This document shows positions 13,666-25,939 of a DNA stretch of 64,000 nt, piece after piece. A program made the translations under genes and the position numbers. The notes beneath the pieces were generated by a model. It saw nothing but the letters and a program-made list of their open reading frames with translations. It was not told where the DNA came from and ran no database searches. The stretch is from Allium sativum (Eukaryota; Streptophyta; Magnoliopsida; Asparagales; Amaryllidaceae), in contig CM060912.1 of NCBI GenBank assembly GCA_030737875.1, positions 123,726,493-123,790,492 on the forward strand, read 5' to 3'. The first letter of the stretch is position 1, and the number at the start of each line of letters is the position of its first letter.

Positions 13666-14774
13666 TTCATTCATTTCGAAATATTCGATTTCGAAATTAC
13701 TTTTCAATATTCATTTTAAAATGAATAAAATTGATATAAATATCGTTCACGTCAAAATGGCGTCAATCTAATCAACACGGCTTCATAAATTTCTATTTTC
13801 AAATATTCCTTATTTTCACGATTGGAATGAGGCCCAATCAATTACCATATAAAGTTAATTATATGGATTTTCATACAACACATGTATATAATAACATTGA
13901 AAATAATCAACCATCAACCAAAGTGCACTACACTGTAAAGGCATCAAATATAGATATTCAACGCCTATAACAGCCTGTCAATCAATCGATCGACATATTC
14001 AATCAATCAGGATGAGTGAACTTCAAATTTCATCCCAACACCCGTGTGGGGTTTCAAACAATCAAACACAGATTTTGTTTGTGCAGTTGGGCGATGTGTG
14101 AAATTTATCGACCCAATCAATATCAGTCAAATCAGTGTATATACAAACAAATCGGCCGATTTGTTTATAACTATTCATTTATTCACATTCACGTTAAAAT
14201 TTATATTTTTAACGATAAAACATTTTATTTCAACCTATGAATTTCTATTCAATTCATTTACACAATAAAATGATATTTTTATTTTCTAACATATTTTAGA
14301 AAATTTCGGCGGCATAACGGCACGATACTAGAAACGGGACAAGGCCTAGCCTTATCCCCGGTCTAGTGAAGGCCCACGCCATTCACACATCAATCAAACC
14401 ATTCAATTTCGTTATGCAAACCACAAAATTTGGAGTAAGAGTCTAACCTAGCCTTACTCCTTCGCCTTATAACGGCGCACGTCTAATCCTAACCAATTTA
14501 TCGATTCGATTTTTCACATCACAAACCACATTCAAACCAATATCGCAATCAATCACCAAACAATCAAACAAACAAGTCCATGGTCTGTGGACGATTGTGT
14601 CGGGTGCTACTAAGCACCGTCTGCATCCTAGTATATATATAGCTAGAAATAAAATTGAAAGGTGAGAAATTCTCACATATAGCTATCCTAGCTCCACGGC
14701 TCTTCATTTGCAGAAGTCTTCGTCGTTTCGCCTTTTTGTCACCTTCGTTGCCCAAGGCCACTATATATAAAAAA

Positions 14775-15020
14775 ATCGAATTTTTTTTTTACTTCAAAGT
14801 TCAATATATAAAAATCGAATTTTTAGTGCAAAGTTTAATAAATAAAAATCGAATTTTTAGTTCAAAGTTTAATATATAAAAATCGAATTTTTAGTTCGAA
14901 GTTCAATAGATAAAAATCGAATTTTTAGTTCGAAGTTAAATAGATAAAAAATCGAATTTTTAGTTCGAAGTTCAATAGATAAAAATCGAATTTTTAGTTC
15001 GAAGTTAAATAAATAAAAAA
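14775..15020. repeat. 29-31 bp tandem array (AAAAATCGAATTTTTAGTT)
   Basis: About eight copies of a unit whose core AAAAATCGAATTTTT is close to self-complementary. It occupies the same relative place as the AAAAATCATATTTTT array of E1, which suggests a conserved role or repeated origin of hairpin-forming arrays. Copy at 22707-22952. Confidence 0.85.
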
Positions 15021-15564
15021 CCTATTTTTAATTCTAAAAATCCCAACTTTATACATCTTAAAAATCCTTTCTTTATATTTTAAAAACATCGCTAACTTTA
15101 TTTTCAAAAACAACTCATGTCTTGTATTTCAAAAATAATGATATACATATATAAAAGTTAACCAAAAATCAAATCTTTTCGCTTGTTAACAAAATCAATT
15201 TCTAACTTTTCTAAAAAAAATATATATATATAAGAAAACTGATTTTATAAATAATGTCATATTAAAAATGCTCACTGTTGTTTTTTTTTTCTATTTAACT
15301 AAAATCAGTTTTTTTTTCTATTTAACTAAAATCAGTTTTCAATTTTTAATAAAACAGTTTTTCAATCCTTAATAAAACAGTTTTTAAACATTATAAATTC
15401 AGTTCTTTTTCTTTATTTAAAAATGCAGTTTTTTTTATTTTATTCTTTTAAAACAGTTTTCACTTTTAAATTTCTGTTTTAAAAACCTAAAACAAAAATC
15501 AATTTTATATTAAAATAAAATTCAGAAACTAAAATAAAATAAATAAATATTACCTTAGTTTTGA

Positions 15565-15775
15565 ATGGGGGGGGCCTGTCAGGGCGGCGGTGCTCGCTGG
15601 GGTGCTGCGGCGGTTGAAGGGGGGGTGCGGTGTGGTTCCCATCTCGATCTGGAGGAGGAGATGACAGAGGAGCGGAGGGAGGAGACGGAGGAGAAGGGGG
15701 GCGCGGGGCTCTGGTCGGACGGCGCCGCCCTGGGCGGTGGCAGCGGCGTGGAGGAGGCCGCTCGCGCCACTCCGT
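15565..15775. other. GC-rich island in the E2 left LTR
   Basis: About 210 bp with G runs, GGCGGCGG and GGAGGAGG motifs in an otherwise AT-rich LTR, followed by a long T run. It is conserved in position between the E1 and E2 families. It is open in several frames, as expected of GC-rich DNA, so the open frames alone do not show a gene. Confidence 0.6.
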
Positions 15776-16782
15776 CCTCTTCTTTTCTTTTTTTTTTTTT
15801 TTTTTTTTTTATAAACTAAATGTCGATTTTGAAATAAAGAGGGGGGGGGGGGGTTACAGAAGATAAAGGGGAAAATATATATTTTTTTTTTTATTATTTT
15901 ATTATTTTATTTACTAAGAGTTGACTTTTTCATACGACCTCGAAACGAGGCCCACCGCCTGTCGTCCATAGCGTTCTACCCCCATTCCGAACACAATGGG
16001 ACTTGTTTCGTAGGTTGATTCGATCGTTTGAATCAGTTTCCGTTAAACTTACATTTAAATCACTTTATTGAATTCTAAACGTACATTTCAAATTACCGGG
16101 GTCACATACTAACTAGAAAAATTCCCAAAAAATATTTTCTAGCTTCGTATTGACGATACGGTCCTAACAAAACTAGTTTCGTCGAATTCTGAGACCGTTT
16201 GAAAAATGGCCAATTTCAAGTCGATTAAAATCAACTGAAATGGTCAAAACACGTTTTCCTATGCCACGCTCACATATTGATTCGAAAAATTATGAAATTT
16301 GGAATCTAGCAATAATTCAACATCACGGACCCAACAAAAGTGGTTTCGTTGAAATCCGAGGTCGTTTGCAAAATGTCCATTTTTAAGGGCCTGAATTCCA
16401 TAGCGACTATTCAGAATTTTCAACTGGACATATCTTTTGATTCCCGCTACGAACTTTTGATTTTTCGGATTCGTTGGAAAGATATTCACTATTAGATTCC
16501 ATTATTTTTGGTTTCACTAAAATCCGGATTGTTTTGCACCCGGTACATTCAATTGAAGTTTGAAATCGAATTATCGAACTACCGCGCCATTTTCAATTCT
16601 ATTTATAATTATATATAAATATTTATATTCTAACGACGACGTATATAATATAAACGTTCGAATTATATTCAAAATAGATTTCACGTCGATATTATTTAAA
16701 ATAATCTATTTTAAATAATCAAAATTCGCTAAAATTGCCAAAATAAAATTTTCAAACTGGCCCAGATTTTCGGGTTGTTACA

Positions 16783-16796
16783 ATCTCCCCCACTTA
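16783..16796 (-). other. E2 polypurine tract
   Basis: Minus strand AAGTGGGGGAGATT directly precedes the LTR start TGTAACAACCC. Confidence 0.85.
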
Positions 16797-17510
16797 AAAC
16801 TTTTCGTCCCCGAAAAGGAACAAAGTCGAAAGTGGTTTGATTATTCAGCTCTACATTCGATTTGGCTTCCGTTCTCCAACTTTTCAGTTTCTGAGAATTT
16901 TCAAAATTTCAAAAATTTGGCTAACACCCTAAATTTTCGAAAAATTTCGCCATAACCTCCCCTGCAATGGGAGCATCGGGAAATTGCAAATAGCGTTCCC
17001 GGTCCTTCAGATCTCAAAAAGAAAAAGAAAAAGCCAAGCGGCTAGCCAATAGGCTCACAAAATCATCATCACCCAAACAAAACAGGAAATTATGTAGTAA
17101 ACATGTACCTATTTGTCGGGCAAACAAATTTTATTCTCTGCTCTAGCCTCCTTGCTATGACCTGTTCAAAGATATATATGTATATGCAAGCAAATGCGAC
17201 CAGATTTCAATACAAGTCAATATTTGATTCAATTAGGCTAAATGGCTAAAAATTAGCAAACAACTAAACAAACAACACAAACATCAATCAATTAGTGAAT
17301 TAGATTATCAAATTCATAATTTTGATACATATACAAAAATCAGATTTTTGATGCCAAATCACAACAATAGGCCCTATCTAATTTTGGTTCTCACACCAGT
17401 CTAATGGAAATATATAGAAATCTCACCTTCGAAACACGAAAATAAATTCTAATGATGACGCGTCAATCATTAGAATCATGTCCGAGCGACTAGAGTGTGA
17501 TTCTATATCT

Positions 17511-17577
17511 ATCCAGTATATTAAAATTTCGAATACACGCGGATCAGACGTATACGCAAAATCTATATATACTGGAT
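17511..17577 (-). other. Conserved long hairpin in the E2 internal domain
   Basis: Arms ATCCAGTATAT and ATATACTGGAT with the same loop core as at 4926-4992 in E1, while flanking sequence has diverged. Confidence 0.65.
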
Positions 17578-17681
17578 TGTCCACATCAATATAAATAGAT
17601 AATCAAATACGAAAAATTGATTTAAATTTTCAAAACAAAACTTGTTTTCATTTGAAAAATATACTCTTCACACTCGTTCTA

Positions 17682-17738
17682 GGATACTACTGATCCCATC
17701 TCTAACGAGTCATTCTAATTGGATATTACTAATCCAAT
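17682..17738 (-). other. Pair of conserved small hairpins next to the E2 PBS
   Basis: GGAT-ACTACTG-ATCC and ATTGGAT-ATTACTA-ATCCAAT, both with intact stems as in E1 (5098-5154). Confidence 0.6.
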
Positions 17739-17799
17739 ATCTGATGAATTCTTTCGTATGGTTCTAATGTGCCTTGTTCTCTGAGCTTTGTAAACCAAA

Positions 17800-17813
17800 G
17801 CTCTGATACCAAC
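17800..17813 (-). other. E2 primer-binding site (tRNA-iMet type)
   Basis: Minus strand reads GTTGGTATCAGAGC immediately after the 5' LTR end ...TTCACA: a two-base spacer, then TGGTATCAGAGC. Confidence 0.9.
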
Positions 17814-20800
17814 TGTGAAGACCCGCAACTTCCCCGGTAAAGGAAAGCGTCGGATAGTTCGAGAACAAACCACAACAGAACGCATACAGAAGAACATTTC
17901 ATTGTATATTACAACAATGCATCAGATTACAAGAATATACAGAAATATCAGAGATTTAAATTACATTTAAATACATAGCAGCGGAAAAATAATACAATAC
18001 ACAACTAGAATGAGATATACGGATACAAAGCTTTCCGGATATCGTTCCAGCTGTAAACCAGGATCCTGTGAATATAAATCTGCAAAACCAAAACTACTAG
18101 CTGCCCGTGTCAAAATAAGGGCACCCAGAGTTTAGGTTAAAACAATAAACTCCAGGTCAGTCATGTGACTGGTGTGAGAACTAAAACAGTTAATCTTTAT
18201 TTTTAAAGCTAGGTAAATCAAGGGACCACGCCGTATAACACGGAACGGGTTTCCTCCCAAGAATACCAGTGCATAAAACAAACAGCGCAATGCTAAATAA
18301 AGAAAAATGAAGCTGTTATAAGACCCAGGTCCTATCACACAATGCAACGCAAGCCGGGGGATAGGGTTTTCCCTTATAACAGCCAAAGAATGCTTGATAC
18401 GTTTAAAACAAATCATTTGTTACTATTATAAGTGCATAGTGTATAAAACAACTTCAAATCATAAGTATCAATCATAGGCGGCATGGGTACCATATATCAT
18501 GTCGCCATACTAGTTCTACAATTAAAACTGCAAATGTCACGTATTTGGAAATTGGATTTCCGTCTATGAACCGAGGCAAAAGATAGTCCTCAACCGATTC
18601 GAGACAATCTAGCCCATGTCTCCGGAGCAGCCGCAACTGCCCCTTGGATCCTCAGGGCCGGTCCACCGATGTGGATTATAGTGCCTGAGCAATACGTTTC
18701 TCCGCCCTTTGGGGCGTAAATGAGCCAACTAAATGACTCCATCGGTTCGAGAACGACCGATCAATCCGAGGCGCCTCGCAACAGCAACAACCACATAAGT
18801 CAATCTCGTCAGGGCGTGTAAAACCACTGACGCCACTTCTAGCTAGAAAGAAACGCATGCCCTCCCTGACGTCCGTCTCCCGTTTTTGGTTCATACCTGG
18901 TGTGAAACACGCGAGGTAAACGTTACACAAAGCTACGCCACAAAGGCCGTGCTTTGATCATCACCACAAGACTTTGCTTTTCAACAGAAGCCTCGATCAA
19001 TTGCCACTTAGGCATGCCACACAGGCAATTCACTCCATGCGTTTGATATCCATCAATATATAACCCCTGAGCTCGTACGTCTCAGAGAAGGGCGTTAAGC
19101 AAGAGAATAAATTCTCCGCCGCCAAACAGATATATATTTAATAGAGATCAATCACACGGACTAAAATCCAATGTCAGACACACAGTCCATTTACAAGTCC
19201 GTTCTGGGGCTGAACGAAACCGGAGGCACCTAGTACCCCGCATATCCATCGATCTCCAAGTACGTCTGGACGATCACCAACTGTTTCCATCTTCTTGGGT
19301 GTACAGCCCAATCAAGATCATCAGTTATCACCCAAACGACGTGAAGACCTCCGGTCTTCGACCATCGTCTTCATCTTCGACTTATCGTCGTATCAGTTAT
19401 TCAGAATGGGATAAACCCGGTCTTTCCGAATAACTCGCGTATATTTTAAATAAGTGTTACACAAACACAACATACGCCTCATTCCAATTCATTAGTCACT
19501 AACCATAAATTAATCAAGAGAATAATTCCCCAAATATTAACCCCGAAGGCCGAAACCAACATCAGATCAATATTCAGAAAACCATTCTGCTTGGCTAACT
19601 CACAGTTAGTTTCTAAATTTCACGTTCAAATCTAATTAAAGATTTAACTATCGCCTGGAGCAAAACTGGTGATACTCCATTCTCGATCTTTTCAATCTAA
19701 TTAAAGATTCATTAAAACTCCACTTAGTTTTAATCATTATCTGGGTTAAAGAATCAGTGTCATTTAAAACACGGTTCACGATAAACCCAAAATCACATTC
19801 ATTAATTATCGGGTTAAAGAACAAGTGTTATTTAAAACACTGTTCACGATAAACCCAAAAATCAATATCAATTCAATTCCAATTAAATATCATTTAATTG
19901 GTACACTTCATTAAATCTAAATAAAAAGATTTAATCTTTTCTCAACTGGGTCCAAGAACAGTGTTAGTGAAGACACCATTCACGACAAACCCAAATCACA
20001 TTCATTAATTATCGGGTTAAAGAACAAGTGTTATTTAAAACACTGTTCACGATAAACCCAAAAATCAATATCAATTCAATTCCAATTAAATATTATTTAA
20101 TTGGTACACTTCATTAAATCTAAATAAAAAGATTTAATCTTTTCTCAACTGGGTTCAAGAACAGTGTTAGTGAAGACACCATTCACGACAAACCCAAATC
20201 ACATTCATTAATTATCGGGTTAAAGAACAAGTGTTATTTAAAACACTGTTCACGATAAACCCAAAAATCAATATCAATTCAATTCCAATTAAATATTATT
20301 TAATTGGTACACTTCATTAAATCTAAATAAAAAGATTTAATCTTTTCTCAACTGGGTTCAAGAACGGTGTTAGTGAAGACACCATTCACGACAAACCCAA
20401 ATCACATTCGATATTCAATACTAGGCTCTGAATAGAAAATATATCGGCTTATATTCAATATCGAATTCTACGACTAACAGATGTCGTATGGGAAATAACG
20501 ATATAAATATATATATCTTTCAAATTTCCATAACAACACATGTATAATCACGAATCCCAACATCGAAATATTCCGAAGACAATTTCGATTCAAATCCACT
20601 CCAATGCAATCATTGGAATTTTGGTTATTTTTAAAACCCTTTTCGAATTCAATTTATTTATTTAAAAATAAATAGAATTATAATCCTAGTTCAAAACTAG
20701 TTCATTTCGATAAAAATCTATTTTTATCTTTTCAAATATGGAGTTTTTCATCCCAATTCTTCACAAATCATTTCTTATGATTTTACACAAATTATTACTA

Positions 20801-23800
20801 TTTTTAATAATTTTATCAAGGCTCGTACAGTCGATTTCCATCAATGGCCATCGAACTGCACTTACAGCGACCTTTTTCGAATTTGATTTGGACGTATCTC
20901 CAAATCCACCCGTTAGATTTCAAATTTCTAATATTCATTAGAAAGCTCTTTTCGATACGAACCCAACGGTTCCGGTTTTAGGAGAATCCGACGGTCGGAT
21001 CTCCCGTAATGTCCGTTTGAAATAAATGGTCGAAATTCGCGAACTGCCGCGACGCGGCGCGTTCTATTCAGGCCATTATATTATATATAATATATATAAT
21101 ATATATATTTCGTCGATTTCTATTTAAAACGAATTATATAAATAGTTTTGAATTCGTTTCAAAAACATTTTCAACTTCCATTTCAATTCAAATCAAAATT
21201 GAATTCTTCTTTATAAAATCGTTTCAAAATTCATTTCTATTCAATTCAAATTTCAATTAAATTTGAATTCATTTCAATTCGTTTTCAATTCAATTTGAGT
21301 TCGTTTTCAATTCAATTCATTTCGAAATCGTTTTCAATTCAATTCATTTCGAAATCGTTTTCAATTCAATTCATTTCGAAATCGTTTTCAATTCATTTCA
21401 TTTCGAAATCGTTTTCAATTCAATTTATTTCGAAATCGTTTTCAATTCAATTTATTTCGAAATCGTTTTCAATTCAATTTATTTCGAAATCGTTTTCAAT
21501 TCAATTCATTTCGAAATCGTTTTCAATTCAATTTATTTCGAAATCGTTTTCAATTCAATTTGAATTCGTTTTCAATTCAATTTGAATTCGTTTTCAATTC
21601 ATTCATTTCGAAATATTCGATTTCGAAATTACTTTTCAATATTCATTTTAAAATGAATAAAATTGATATAAATATCGTTCACGTCAAAATGGCGTCAATC
21701 TAATCAACACGGCTTCATAAATTTCTATTTTCAAATATTCCTTATTTTCACGATTGGAATGAGGCCCAATCAATTACCATATAAAGTTAATTATATGGAT
21801 TTTCATACAACACATGTATATAATAACATTGAAAATAATCAACCATCAACCAAAGTGCACTACACTGTAAAGGCATCAAATATAGATATTCAACGCCTAT
21901 AACAGCCTGTCAATCAATCGATCGACATATTCAATCAATCAGGATGAGTGAACTTCAAATTTCATCCCAACACCCGTGTGGGGTTTCAAACAATCAAACA
22001 CAGATTTTGTTTGTGCAGTTGGGCGATGTGTGAAATTTATCGACCCAATCAATATCAGTCAAATCAGTGTATATACAAACAAATCGGCCGATTTGTTTAT
22101 AACTATTCATTTATTCACATTCACGTTAAAATTTATATTTTTAACGATAAAACATTTTATTTCAACCTATGAATTTCTATTCAATTCATTTACACAATAA
22201 AATGATATTTTTATTTTCTAACATATTTTAGAAAATTTCGGCGGCATAACGGCACGATACTAGAAACGGGACAAGGCCTAGCCTTATCCCCGGTCTAGTG
22301 AAGGCCCACGCCATTCACACATCAATCAAACCATTCAATTTCGTTATGCAAACCACAAAATTTGGAGTAAGAGTCTAACCTAGCCTTACTCCTTCGCCTT
22401 ATAACGGCGCACGTCTAATCCTAACCAATTTATCGATTCGATTTTTCACATCACAAACCACATTCAAACCAATATCGCAATCAATCACCAAACAATCAAA
22501 CAAACAAGTCCATGGTCTGTGGACGATTGTGTCGGGTGCTACTAAGCACCGTCTGCATCCTAGTATATATATAGCTAGAAATAAAATTGAAAGGTGAGAA
22601 ATTCTCACATATAGCTATCCTAGCTCCACGGCTCTTCATTTGCAGAAGTCTTCGTCGTTTCGCCTTTTTGTCACCTTCGTTGCCCAAGGCCACTATATAT
22701 AAAAAAATCGAATTTTTTTTTTACTTCAAAGTTCAATATATAAAAATCGAATTTTTAGTGCAAAGTTTAATAAATAAAAATCGAATTTTTAGTTCAAAGT
22801 TTAATATATAAAAATCGAATTTTTAGTTCGAAGTTCAATAGATAAAAATCGAATTTTTAGTTCGAAGTTAAATAGATAAAAAATCGAATTTTTAGTTCGA
22901 AGTTCAATAGATAAAAATCGAATTTTTAGTTCGAAGTTAAATAAATAAAAAACCTATTTTTAATTCTAAAAATCCCAACTTTATACATCTTAAAAATCCT
23001 TTCTTTATATTTTAAAAACATCGCTAACTTTATTTTCAAAAACAACTCATGTCTTGTATTTCAAAAATAATGATATACATATATAAAAGTTAACCAAAAA
23101 TCAAATCTTTTCGCTTGTTAACAAAATCAATTTCTAACTTTTCTAAAAAAAATATATATATATAAGAAAACTGATTTTATAAATAATGTCATATTAAAAA
23201 TGCTCACTGTTGTTTTTTTTTTCTATTTAACTAAAATCAGTTTTTTTTTCTATTTAACTAAAATCAGTTTTCAATTTTTAATAAAACAGTTTTTCAATCC
23301 TTAATAAAACAGTTTTTAAACATTATAAATTCAGTTCTTTTTCTTTATTTAAAAATGCAGTTTTTTTTATTTTATTCTTTTAAAACAGTTTTCACTTTTA
23401 AATTTCTGTTTTAAAAACCTAAAACAAAAATCAATTTTATATTAAAATAAAATTCAGAAACTAAAATAAAATAAATAAATATTACCTTAGTTTTGAATGG
23501 GGGGGGCCTGTCAGGGCGGCGGTGCTCGCTGGGGTGCTGCGGCGGTTGAAGGGGGGGTGCGGTGTGGTTCCCATCTCGATCTGGAGGAGGAGATGACAGA
23601 GGAGCGGAGGGAGGAGACGGAGGAGAAGGGGGGCGCGGGGCTCTGGTCGGACGGCGCCGCCCTGGGCGGTGGCAGCGGCGTGGAGGAGGCCGCTCGCGCC
23701 ACTCCGTCCTCTTCTTTTCTTTTTCTTTTTTTTTTTTTTTTTTATAAACTAAATGTCGATTTTGAAATAAAGAGGGGGGGGGGGGTTACAGAAGATAAAG

Positions 23801-24714
23801 GGGAAAATATATATATTTTTTTTTATTATTTTATTATTTTATTTACTAAGAGTTGACTTTTTCATACGACCTCGAAACGAGGCCCACCGCCTGTCGTCCA
23901 TAGCGTTCTACCCCCATTCCGAACACAATGGGACTTGTTTCGTAGGTTGATTCGATCGTTTGAATCAGTTTCCGTTAAACTTACATTTAAATCACTTTAT
24001 TGAATTCTAAACGTACATTTCAAATTACCGGGGTCACATACTAACTAGAAAAATTCCCAAAAAATATTTTCTAGCTTCGTATTGACGATACGGTCCTAAC
24101 AAAACTAGTTTCGTCGAATTCTGAGACCGTTTGAAAAATGGCCAATTTCAAGTCGATTAAAATCAACTGAAATGGTCAAAACACGTTTTCCTATGCCACG
24201 CTCACATATTGATTCGAAAAATTATGAAATTTGGAATCTAGCAATAATTCAACATCACGGACCCAACAAAAGTGGTTTCGTTGAAATCCGAGGTCGTTTG
24301 CAAAATGTCCATTTTTAAGGGCCTGAATTCCATAGCGACTATTCAGAATTTTCAACTGGACATATCTTTTGATTCCCGCTACGAACTTTTGATTTTTCGG
24401 ATTCGTTGGAAAGATATTCACTATTAGATTCCATTATTTTTGGTTTCACTAAAATCCGGATTGTTTTGCACCCGGTACATTCAATTGAAGTTTGAAATCG
24501 AATTATCGAACTACCGCGCCATTTTCAATTCTATTTATAATTATATATAAATATTTATATTCTAACGACGACGTATATAATATAAACGTTCGAATTATAT
24601 TCAAAATAGATTTCACGTCGATATTATTTAAAATAATCTATTTTAAATAATCAAAATTCGCTAAAATTGCCAAAATAAAATTTTCAAACTGGCCCAGATT
24701 TTCGGGTTGTTACA
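17814..24714 (-). mobile_element. E2 right LTR (5' LTR in element orientation)
   Basis: 6,901 bp, near-identical to 9882-16782. It carries the same internal arrays at 19796-20404, 21262-21597 and 22707-22952 and the GC-rich island at 23497-23707. In element sense transcription would start within this LTR on the minus strand; I cannot locate a TATA box with confidence. Confidence 0.9.
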
Positions 24715-24719
24715 TTCTG
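24715..24719. repeat. Target-site duplication of E2, right copy (TTCTG)
   Basis: Matches 9877-9881 exactly; the interrupted GC-rich island of the E1 LTR resumes right after it. Confidence 0.9.
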
Positions 24720-24945
24720 GCGGTTGGAGATGGGGAGACAGCGTCAGGCCTGGAGTCGGCGACGCGGGGCTCAGGTGGCGTCCCTGGCGGCGGATATGGG
24801 TCAGAGGGGGGTGCGGGTTCGATTGAAGTGGAGCGACGGGCTGCGTTCGACGCGGTTCTATTGAGAAGATGGAGGCGTGGGGGGTTGGGGAGGCAAGCGG
24901 GTCATCCACGCGGGGGGGGGGGGGGGGGGGCTGGAGCGATGGCGG
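24718..24945. other. GC-rich island of the right E1 LTR, next to the E2 insertion
   Basis: Counterpart of 2936-3195, shorter after a deletion near 24900 and with a long G run. The E2 insertion point lies at its edge. Confidence 0.6.
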
Positions 24946-25939
24946 CTCCTCCTTCTCTTCCCTTTTTTTGTTTTGAAATCTCGATCTGAACTGAAGAGAA
25001 AAGGAGGGGGGTCAACGGGTTTGGTAAAAGGTAATAAGGGGGGGTCATTGAAAAAGTTTTATATTATTTTATTCCATACAGCAACTTTTTATTTTAAACT
25101 CAAAATGGGACCCATCGCCTGTCGTCCCTAGCTAGTTACCCCCATTCTGAACACAATGGGATATGTATCGTAAGCTGATTCGTTCGTTTCAACCAGTTTT
25201 TGTTTAAATTAAAATTTAAATCTATATATTCAATTTTAAACGTACATTTCAATTTACCGGGCCACACACGGTCTCTAAAAATTCCCGAAAAATATTTTCT
25301 AGCTTCGTATTGACGATACGGTCCAAGCAAAATTAATTTCATCAAATTCTGAGACCGTTTGAAAAATGCCATTTTCCAATCGATCGAAATTGACAAAAAC
25401 TATCAAAACACGTTTTCCTTTTCCACGCTCACATATTGATTCAAAAAATTATGAATTTTGAAAACTAGCAATAACTTGAAATTCCGGATCCAACAAAAGT
25501 GGTTTCGTCGAAAACCGAGGTCGTTTGCAAAATTTCCATTTTTAAGGGTCAGAATTCCATAACGACTATTCTAATTTTTCAACTGGACATAACTTTTTAT
25601 TCCCGCTATGAAATTTTGATTTTTCGGATTCGTTGGAAAGATATTCTCAATTAGATTCTAATATTTTCGGTTTCGCTAAAATCCGGTTTATTTTGAATCC
25701 TGTACATTCATTTGAAATTTGAAATCGAATTTTCGAACTACCGCGCCATTTTCAATTCATTTTATAATATAAAATAAATATTTATATTCTAACGTCGATT
25801 CAAATAAATGTATATGTTCTAATTCTATTCAAAATAAATTTCTCGTCGTTATTATTTAAAAGATTTCATTTTAAATACCCAAAATTCAATAAAATTGCCA
25901 AAATAAAAATTTTAAATTGACTCAGATTTTCCGGGTTAT

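Larger units (their letters stand above)
9882..16782 (-). mobile_element. E2 left LTR (3' LTR in element orientation)
   Basis: 6,901 bp from TGTGAAGACC to GGGTTGTTACA. Its first 1.7 kb and last 1.2 kb are recognisably related to the E1 LTR; the middle carries different tandem arrays. All short open frames recur at plus 7,932 and are repeat shadows, not genes. Confidence 0.9.
16783..17813 (-). mobile_element. E2 internal domain, 1,031 bp, non-coding
   Basis: Lies between the two E2 LTRs. The polypurine tract is at its left end and the PBS at its right end. It is homologous to the E1 internal domain over its whole length, including three hairpins near the PBS and a block reading GTTATGGCGAAATTTTTCG on the minus strand near the PPT. 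No retroelement protein motif can be found in any frame. Confidence 0.88.
9882..24714 (-). mobile_element. E2: complete non-autonomous LTR retrotransposon with giant LTRs (14,833 bp)
   Basis: Two LTRs of 6,901 bp (9882-16782 and 17814-24714) enclose a 1,031-bp internal domain. The 5-bp TSD is perfect, the LTRs begin TG and end CA, the PBS matches initiator tRNA-Met, and a polypurine tract adjoins the other LTR. The LTRs therefore make up about 93 percent of the element. There is no coding capacity for gag or pol. Known large non-coding derivatives (LARDs) have LTRs near 4.5 kb around an internal domain of several kb; here the internal part is far shorter and the LTRs longer. The LTRs are offset by exactly 7,932 bp over long stretches and differ visibly only in T/A homopolymer runs near 15790 and 15880, so the insertion looks very recent. 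Movement must have relied on proteins from another element. Confidence 0.9.

Noticed and set aside
15565..15819. Glycine-rich protein encoded by the GC-rich island
   Set aside because: All frames on both strands are open for similar lengths, as expected of G-rich sequence, and the frame ends differ between the two LTRs because of a T run.
17800..17813. tRNA gene fragment (TGGTATCAGAGC)
   Set aside because: Only the primer-binding complement is present, at the LTR boundary; no cloverleaf sequence surrounds it.
9882..24714. Tandem duplication or assembly duplication with a 7,932-bp period
   Set aside because: The second unit stops exactly at TACA followed by TTCTG, the same five bases that precede the first unit, and the part not repeated is bounded by a PBS and a PPT. 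That is LTR-internal-LTR, not a tandem array.
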